The notes beneath the pieces were generated by a model. It searched no databases and was not told where the DNA came from. It worked only from the letters and a program-made list of their open reading frames with translations. Of a stretch of 64,000 bases of DNA, positions 58,662 through 64,000 are shown piece after piece; the stretch's first letter is position 1, and each line of letters opens with the position of its first letter. Location of the stretch: positions 62,001 to 126,000 of the forward strand of contig DFLT01000004.1 of NCBI GenBank assembly GCA_002375465.1, written 5' to 3'. The DNA comes from Alphaproteobacteria bacterium UBA3612. Its GTDB lineage: Bacteria > Pseudomonadota > Alphaproteobacteria > Sphingomonadales > Sphingomonadaceae. The position numbers and the translations under genes were made by a program.

Positions 58662-61571
58662 TCAGGCGGTCAGCGCGTCTTCGACCAGTTGTTTCTGTTG
58701 TGCGGCATGACGGCTGGCAATGCCAGTGGCGGGCGCCGCGGATGGCTTGCGGCCGGCATAGATCGGCCGCTGGGGCTTACTGTCCGCGCCGTCGAGCGCA
58801 CGTTCGATATAATGTTCGGTAAAGAACCAATAGCCTTGGTTCTTTGGTTCCTCCTGCGCCCAGACCACCGTTTTCAGGTTCTTCATCCGCTTCAGGCGAA
58901 TGACCAGCGGGTCCAGCGGGAAGGGATATAGCTGCTCGATCCGAACGATGCTGGTATTCTCAAGCTCGAGTTCGTCGCGGCGTTCCGCAAGGTGGTAATA
59001 GACCTTGCCGGTGCACAGGATCAGTCGCTCGACCTTTTCATCGGGAATGTCCATGCGGTCGGACATGATACGCTTGAAATGCGTATCGCCGGAAAGCTCG
59101 TCGAGCGTTGAGGTCGCCGCCTTGTTACGCAGCAGCGATTTTGGGGTGAAGATCACCAGCGGTTTACGGAAATCGCGGTGCAACTGTCGCCGCAGGACGT
59201 GGAAGTAATTTTCCGGCGTCGTCGCGTTGACGACCTGCATATTGTCCTCTCCGCACAGCTGCAGGAAGCGCTCGGGCCGGGCGGAACTGTGTTCCGGTCC
59301 CTGACCCTCATATCCGTGCGGCAGCAGCAGAACCAGACCGTTGGATCGCAGCCATTTTGCCTCTCCGGAGGCGATGAACTGGTCGATGATGATCTGCGCG
59401 CCATTGGCGAAGTCGCCGAACTGCGCCTCCCACATGACGAGGGACTTGGGATCGGTCAGCGCATAGCCATATTCGAAACCAAGGACGCCATATTCGGACA
59501 GCGGACTGTCATAGACCTTGAAGGCGTCATCCACCTCCCTCAGCGGGACGTACTTCTCGCCGCTGGCCTGATCGGTCCATACGGCGTGACGCTGGCTGAA
59601 TGTACCGCGGCCGGAATCCTGCCCCGACAGTCGGACGCCATAGCCTTCCGTCAGCAGCGATGCGAACGCCAGGGATTCCGCCGTTGCCCAGTCGATCCCG
59701 GCATTTTCCTTCACCGCCTTCACGCGCGCATCCATCACGCGCTTCAGGGTTTTGTGAATGGTGAAATTTTCCGGCACCGCACTGATCTTCGCCATCAGGT
59801 CGCGCAGCTTGTCGGCATCAACGCCGGTTATGGCGGCGCGGCGATCGCCTTCCTCTCCGCCCGGTAATCCAAGACCGACCCAGCGCCCTTCGAACCAGTC
59901 CGCCTTGTTGGGCTTGTATCCTGGCGCAGCCTCGAAACTCTCTTCCAGTGAAGCCGAAAACTGATCTTTGACGCCCTGAATCCAGCTGTCGTCGATCAGT
60001 CCTTCTTCCTTCAGGCGGTCGGCGTACATCTGGCTGACATGGGGTTTGTTCTTGATCGATTTGTACATTAGCGGCTGGGTAAAGCTGGGCTCGTCACCCT
60101 CATTGTGGCCAAACCGGCGATAGCACCACATGTCGATGACGACATCGCGGTTGAAGCGGGTGCGAAATTCGGTCGCGACCTTTGTGACGAAGGTCACCGC
60201 CTCCGGATCGTCGCCATTTACATGGAATATCGGCGCCTGCACGATCTTGCCCATGTCTGACGGATAGGGGCTGGACCGACCGAATTGCGGGCTGGTCGTA
60301 AAGCCGATCTGATTGTTGATGACGAAGTGGATGCAGCCGCCGGTATTATAGCCCTCAACGCCTGAAAAGCCGAAACATTCCGCCACGACCCCCTGCATGG
60401 CGAAGGCCGCATCGCCATGCAGCAACAACGGCACAACCTCGTCGCGCGTCAGATCGCCCCGCAACTGCTGAGCGGCGCGCGTCTTGCCCAGGACGACAGG
60501 ATCGACAGCCTCCAGATGCGACGGATTTGGCGTCAGCGACAGATGCACCAGATTGCCGTCAAATTCCCGGTCGGTTGAGGTGCCCAGATGATATTTCACA
60601 TCGCCGGAGCCGCCGACGTCCTCCGGGTTCGATGATCCGCCGGCAAATTCATGAAAGATTGCCTGGAAAGGCTTTTGCATGACATTGGCGAGCACGTTCA
60701 ACCGGCCGCGATGCGACATGCCGATGATGATTTCCTTGGCACCGCCAGCGCCGCCATATTTTATGATGGATTCGAGCGCGGGGACCATCGCCTCGCCGCC
60801 GTCCAGGCCAAATCGCTTGGTGCCGACATATTTTCGGCCCAGAAACCCCTCAAACTCTTCGGCTTCGATAAGCTTGTTGAGAATGGCCTTCTTGCCCTGT
60901 GGCGTAAAAGTGATTTCCGTGTCGCGGCCTTCGATACGCTCCTGAATGAAGCGGCGCTCCGTCCGGTCGTTTATATGCATGTACTCGGTGCCGACATGGC
61001 CGCAATAATTCGACTGCAGGATAGGCACCAACTCGGCAACGGTCGTCGCCTCCAGCCCCATGACACCACCAAGGTGCACGACGCGATGCTGATCGGCGCC
61101 GATGAAGCCGTGATGTTCCGGCGTCAGTTCCACCGGCATTTCCCGCTCCGTCAGGCCCAGCGGATCCAGGTCGGCCGCCAGATGTCCGCGTACACGATAG
61201 GTACGGATCAGCATCATCGCGTTCAGGCTGTCGGTTGCCGCTCGCCGGATATCTTCATGGCTGATTTCCCGCCTTTGCGGGTCAGCCTCCGCCACGGCGC
61301 CGGTCAGTTTTGGCTTGGGTGCTGCTTCCGGCGTCATTTGCGTGGGGTCGAGCGCGGCAGTCAGCTCGTCGGTCGTCGCGACCGGCCAGTTTTTCTTCTG
61401 CCAGGATGGACCAGTCGAATCGGCGATCTTTTCCAGTCCGGCAAAGTATTCTTGCCAGCCCGCATCGACCGAGACAGGATTTTCCGCATATTTGCGATAC
61501 AGCGCCTCGATAAATCCCGCACCGACGTTTTCCAGACGTTCGTCGAGGGGTGGATTGTCGTCCAGGGCCAT
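58662..61571 (-). CDS. sucA: 2-oxoglutarate dehydrogenase E1 component
   Basis: SucA decarboxylates 2-oxoglutarate with thiamine diphosphate. The 969-residue protein has the N-terminal E3-binding segment (GFIEALYRKYAENP), MMLIRTYRVRGHLAADLDPL, IGMSHRGRLNVLANV, the ThDP region (HGDAAFAMQG, then FVINNQIGFTTSP) and RRFGHNEGDEPSFTQP. The ATG at 61571 is preferred; a GTG at 61649 would add 26 residues. A motif shared with the zapE upstream region lies 78 bases before the ATG. Confidence 0.96.
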   Translation of the reverse strand: MALDDNPPLDERLENVGAGFIEALYRKYAENPVSVDAGWQEYFAGLEKIADSTGPSWQKKNWPVATTDELTAALDPTQMTPEAAPKPKLTGAVAEADPQRREISHEDIRRAATDSLNAMMLIRTYRVRGHLAADLDPLGLTEREMPVELTPEHHGFIGADQHRVVHLGGVMGLEATTVAELVPILQSNYCGHVGTEYMHINDRTERRFIQERIEGRDTEITFTPQGKKAILNKLIEAEEFEGFLGRKYVGTKRFGLDGGEAMVPALESIIKYGGAGGAKEIIIGMSHRGRLNVLANVMQKPFQAIFHEFAGGSSNPEDVGGSGDVKYHLGTSTDREFDGNLVHLSLTPNPSHLEAVDPVVLGKTRAAQQLRGDLTRDEVVPLLLHGDAAFAMQGVVAECFGFSGVEGYNTGGCIHFVINNQIGFTTSPQFGRSSPYPSDMGKIVQAPIFHVNGDDPEAVTFVTKVATEFRTRFNRDVVIDMWCYRRFGHNEGDEPSFTQPLMYKSIKNKPHVSQMYADRLKEEGLIDDSWIQGVKDQFSASLEESFEAAPGYKPNKADWFEGRWVGLGLPGGEEGDRRAAITGVDADKLRDLMAKISAVPENFTIHKTLKRVMDARVKAVKENAGIDWATAESLAFASLLTEGYGVRLSGQDSGRGTFSQRHAVWTDQASGEKYVPLREVDDAFKVYDSPLSEYGVLGFEYGYALTDPKSLVMWEAQFGDFANGAQIIIDQFIASGEAKWLRSNGLVLLLPHGYEGQGPEHSSARPERFLQLCGEDNMQVVNATTPENYFHVLRRQLHRDFRKPLVIFTPKSLLRNKAATSTLDELSGDTHFKRIMSDRMDIPDEKVERLILCTGKVYYHLAERRDELELENTSIVRIEQLYPFPLDPLVIRLKRMKNLKTVVWAQEEPKNQGYWFFTEHYIERALDGADSKPQRPIYAGRKPSAAPATGIASRHAAQQKQLVEDALTA

Positions 61572-61648
61572 ATTCGCAATCTGCCTTTCAATTGGCTGGT
61601 CGGGCGCGTTCCGCCCCTTATTTCCGGGCGTCGCAATTCGTGGGTTCA

Positions 61649-61668
61649 CTTAGCGTAAGGGGGGTCTG
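61649..61668. promoter_or_regulatory. Motif CTTnGCGTAAGGGGGGTnTG, copy 2 (upstream of sucA)
   Basis: This is the second copy of the 20-base motif at 16152-16171, with 18 identical positions. On the minus strand it reads as a run of six C followed by TTACGC and lies between tlyC and the sucA ATG at 61571. Confidence 0.45.
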
Positions 61669-61694
61669 CTTCAACCGGGTTAATCGCCTTTTGA

Positions 61695-62570
61695 TCACGC
61701 ATCGGGCGTTACCCGGACACGTTCGACGCGGCGCTCATCCGCGGCCAATATCTCAAATCTCCAGCCCTCCGGGTGTTTCAGCGTCGTACCGACGGAGGGA
61801 ACCTCTCCCGCCAGCATAAAGATCAGGCCGCCAAGTGTGTCGATATCGCCGTCGACGGCATCGACTAAATCGCTGCCCAGCCGCTCCTCCAGCACGTGAA
61901 TGTCCAGGCGTGCATCTGCCTCATACGCGCCATCCGGCAGTGCGACGATGGATTCCTCTTCCGGATCGTCATGCTCATCCTCGATGTCGCCGACGATTTC
62001 TTCGACGATATCCTCTACTGTCACGAGGCCGTCCGTGCCGCCATATTCGTCAATGACGATAGCCATGTGCGTCCGCCCCGCCCGCATCCGCGCGAGAAGA
62101 TCAAGCACGCGCATGGCGAAGGGAACAAAGAGGACGGGCCGAATGATGGCGTCGAGACGCTGGTCCGCATTGCGTCCGTGCGCAGCCAAAACATTATAGG
62201 CGTCCTTGACATGTATCATGCCCAGGACGCTGTCATAATCGCCATTATAAATGGGCAGGCGGCTGTGACCTGCCTCGGCAAAGGCCTGCACCAGCCCGGC
62301 AAAGCTGCCGGACGCCTCGAAGCCCATGATGTCGCTGCGCGGCACCATGATATCGCCCGCGCGACGCTCGCCGAAATCGAGCAGGTTGCGCAGCATAGTG
62401 CGTTCGTCGGAACTGAGGTCGCCGGCGACGGATGTGTCGTCGGCGCCATGTTCATCCAGCGCCTCCTCAATGGATTCGCGAAGCGTTGCATCGCCGCGCC
62501 CGAACAGCAATGTCTTCAGGAACCGCATTGCAGGGCGATTGGGGGTCTGGTCAGGCGGCGACGATGCCAT
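61695..62570 (-). CDS. Hemolysin-C/CorC family protein with CBS domains
   Basis: The 291-residue cytosolic protein has a paired CBS domain (GDIMVPRSDIMGFEAS, HSRLPIYNGDYDSVLGMIHVKD, then IDEYGGTDGLVTVEDIVEEIVGDI) and a C-terminal CorC_HlyC domain. Homologues called TlyC or CorC are linked to Mg/Co homeostasis; haemolytic activity is not established. It follows ybeY and phoH, a conserved order. Confidence 0.92.
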   Translation of the reverse strand: MASSPPDQTPNRPAMRFLKTLLFGRGDATLRESIEEALDEHGADDTSVAGDLSSDERTMLRNLLDFGERRAGDIMVPRSDIMGFEASGSFAGLVQAFAEAGHSRLPIYNGDYDSVLGMIHVKDAYNVLAAHGRNADQRLDAIIRPVLFVPFAMRVLDLLARMRAGRTHMAIVIDEYGGTDGLVTVEDIVEEIVGDIEDEHDDPEEESIVALPDGAYEADARLDIHVLEERLGSDLVDAVDGDIDTLGGLIFMLAGEVPSVGTTLKHPEGWRFEILAADERRVERVRVTPDA

Positions 62571-62572
62571 GT

Positions 62573-63109
62573 CTATTGGTCCTCTGCCTCGTCCGGCGCG
62601 GCAGGGCGTTCGGCATAGGGGTCGGCAATATTCAGTTTTTTCAGAATGTCCGTTTCCAGCCGCTCCATCACGAGCGCATCCGGCTCATTCTCATGATCAT
62701 AACCGATCAGATGAAGCGTCCCATGCACGATCAGGTGCACAGCATGATGTTCCAGGGAAACGTCCTTTTCCGCCGCTTCGCGCGCGCAGGTTTCATAGGC
62801 CAGGATGATGTCACCCAGCAGAACCTCGCCATCGTCCGAATTGGTCATCGCGGGCAGCAGATCCGCCTGTACCAGCGGAAAGGACAGGACATTGGTCGGC
62901 TTGTCCTTGCCCCGATATTGCGAATTGAGTGTCCGGACCTCCGCATCCGTCGACAGCTTCACGGAAACCTCAGTGGTCAGCCGCCCCTCCACCAGATGGG
63001 GGTGCTGACTGGCGAGGAGAGCCGCGCGCACTGCGGTCGCCGCGCGTTCCCGCCACGCTAAATCGGGCCAGTCATCGCCCTCCGTACTCGCTTCCACCTC
63101 AAGCATCAT
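62573..63109 (-). CDS. ybeY: Endoribonuclease YbeY
   Basis: YbeY is a metal-dependent RNase for rRNA maturation and quality control. The protein of about 178 residues has the zinc motif H-x3-H-x5-H in HLIVHGTLHLIGYDHE, and VLSFPL upstream. Several in-frame ATG codons (63118, 63109, 63106) lie near the phoH end; I take 63109 because of the AGGG next to it. It overlaps phoH by about 11 bases. Confidence 0.94.
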   Translation of the reverse strand: MMLEVEASTEGDDWPDLAWRERAATAVRAALLASQHPHLVEGRLTTEVSVKLSTDAEVRTLNSQYRGKDKPTNVLSFPLVQADLLPAMTNSDDGEVLLGDIILAYETCAREAAEKDVSLEHHAVHLIVHGTLHLIGYDHENEPDALVMERLETDILKKLNIADPYAERPAAPDEAEDQ

Positions 63110-64000
63110 TGCCCTCATATGCGGCGACGATGCGTGCGACGATGGGAGCGCGAACGACGTCAGCCGCGCCGAAGCGAACCGTCGCAGTGCCCTCGATCCC
63201 CTCCAGCTTTGACACGGCGTCGGCCAGGCCAGAGCGGCCTGGGTCGGGCAGATCCACCTGCTTCGGATCGCCGCACACGACCATGCGGCTGTTTTCTCCG
63301 AACCGCGTCAGGAACATCTTCATTTGTTGCGGCGTCGTATTCTGCGCCTCGTCGAGAATTATGAACGAATTGGCAAGTGTGCGGCCACGCATGAAGGCCA
63401 GCGGCGCGATCTCTATCTCGCCAGAGGCGATGCGGCGCTCTACCTGATCGGACGGCAACATATCGTAAAGCGCGTCGTATAGCGGCCGCAAATAGGGATC
63501 GACCTTTTCCTTCATGTCGCCCGGCAAAAAGCCCAGGCGCTCGCCGGCCTCGACGGCGGGGCGCGACAGGATCAGCCGGTCGACGCTGCCGGTGATCAAT
63601 TGTGAAACTGCCTGAGCGACTGCGACATAGGTCTTGCCGGTACCGGCTGGCCCCAGGGCAAAGATGATCTCCTCTGCAGCGAGCGCCTGCATATAGTGCA
63701 ATTGCATCGGCGTGCGCGGCACGATCGTTTTCCGGCGCGTGCGAATGACCACTTGCGGGCGTTTTTCCCGCTTTCTCTCAATACCCTCCAGCAAGGGAGC
63801 GTCCGCCATGGCAATGGCCGTTTCCACATCGGTTACCGACACGTCGCTGCCCTGCATCAGTTTCTGGTGTAATTCCGTCAGCACGTCGCGTGCCCGCGCA
63901 ATGGCTTCGGCATTGCCCTCGATCGTGACCTTATCGCCGCGCGCGGCGATATAGACACCAAGCCGGTTCTCGATGGCGATCAGATTCTGATCATATTGGC
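63099..64000 (-). CDS. phoH: PhoH family protein, N-terminus cut by the window edge
   Basis: The frame runs off the right end of the window, so about the first part is missing. Residues read at the edge (QYDQNLIAIENRLGVYIA) match the N-terminal KH-like part of PhoH-like (YbeZ) proteins. The ATPase domain follows: GPAGTGKTYVAVA (Walker A), LILSRPAVEAGERLGFLPGD and SFIILDEAQNTTPQQMKMFLTR (Walker B). It is a putative RNA helicase or nuclease partner of YbeY. Confidence 0.94.
   Translation of the reverse strand, partial: QYDQNLIAIENRLGVYIAARGDKVTIEGNAEAIARARDVLTELHQKLMQGSDVSVTDVETAIAMADAPLLEGIERKREKRPQVVIRTRRKTIVPRTPMQLHYMQALAAEEIIFALGPAGTGKTYVAVAQAVSQLITGSVDRLILSRPAVEAGERLGFLPGDMKEKVDPYLRPLYDALYDMLPSDQVERRIASGEIEIAPLAFMRGRTLANSFIILDEAQNTTPQQMKMFLTRFGENSRMVVCGDPKQVDLPDPGRSGLADAVSKLEGIEGTATVRFGAADVVRAPIVARIVAAYEGNDA

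Noticed and set aside
1..64000. tRNA, rRNA, mobile elements, phage or defence systems
   Set aside because: No cloverleaf, rRNA block, transposase, integrase, toxin-antitoxin or defence gene was found; the window consists of core genes.

Overview
The window is high-GC (judged by eye) chromosomal DNA of an alphaproteobacterium, most probably a member of Sphingomonadales. Pointers are the Entner-Doudoroff operon zwf-pgl-edd-glk, ribosomal protein S16 with a long Ala/Glu/Pro tail, an RNase E with an acidic insert in its S1 region and an Arg/Gly tail, a meso-diaminopimelate-type MurE (Gram-negative wall), frequent GTG/TTG starts, and a long uninterrupted division and cell-wall (dcw) cluster. Almost all the DNA is coding. 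I see no rRNA, tRNA, CRISPR array, insertion sequence, integrase or phage gene.

Layout. 1-4.7 kb (minus strand): a lipoprotein with Met/Asp repeats, then hisB-hisH-hisA-hisF-hisE, a HIT-family protein and the start of a sodium-coupled (NSS) transporter that runs off the left edge. 4.8-6.1 kb: a PQQ-type sorbosone dehydrogenase lipoprotein that appears frameshifted near its N-terminus. 6.2-8.1 kb (plus): hslV-hslU behind a heat-shock-like promoter. 8.3-11.6 kb (minus): an acyl-CoA carboxylase alpha subunit and a periplasmic amidase. 12.0-14.8 kb (plus): rne with a structured leader. 14.9-16.1 kb (minus): zapE. 16.2-18.6 kb (plus): a class C beta-lactamase-like lipoprotein, dsbB and coq7, the last two overlapping. 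18.6-23.2 kb (minus): an ABC-F ATPase, yciB, a TPR protein, an alpha/beta hydrolase and an outer-membrane beta-barrel. 23.4-26.0 kb (plus): an ffh leader with a terminator, ffh, rpsP and rimM. 26.2-32.1 kb (minus): HMG-CoA lyase, then the operon zwf-pgl-edd-glk. 32.2-35.4 kb (plus): a divergent PEP-carboxylase-like protein and a small anchored protein. 35.4-54.0 kb (plus): the dcw cluster mraZ-rsmH-ftsL-ftsI-murE-murF-mraY-murD-ftsW-murG-murC-murB-ddl-ftsQ-ftsA-ftsZ. 54.1-57.2 kb: a CoA-transferase/racemase, a thermonuclease-like protein (minus) and gltX. 57.4-64.0 kb (minus): phoH (cut by the right edge)-ybeY-tlyC-sucA-sucB.

How the parts work together. The dcw block makes lipid II precursors (MurC-F, MraY, MurG, Ddl) and the divisome (FtsL, FtsI, FtsW, FtsQ, FtsA, FtsZ); most neighbouring genes overlap by 1-4 bases, indicating translational coupling. 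The zwf operon takes glucose to 2-keto-3-deoxy-6-phosphogluconate; eda is not adjacent. ffh, rpsP and rimM serve secretion and ribosome maturation, but trmD-rplS, which usually follow, are absent. sucA/sucB form most of the 2-oxoglutarate dehydrogenase complex.

No unmistakable new multi-gene system is present. The most interesting leads are non-coding or single-gene: a promoter-hairpin-terminator RNA in front of ffh, a near-identical 20-base motif upstream of zapE and sucA, tandem leader hairpins before rne, a nearly leaderless hisB right behind a terminator, paired GANTC sites before ftsZ, a DnaA box and CCCAT repeats before mraZ, and a PEP-carboxylase homologue that has lost key catalytic motifs.
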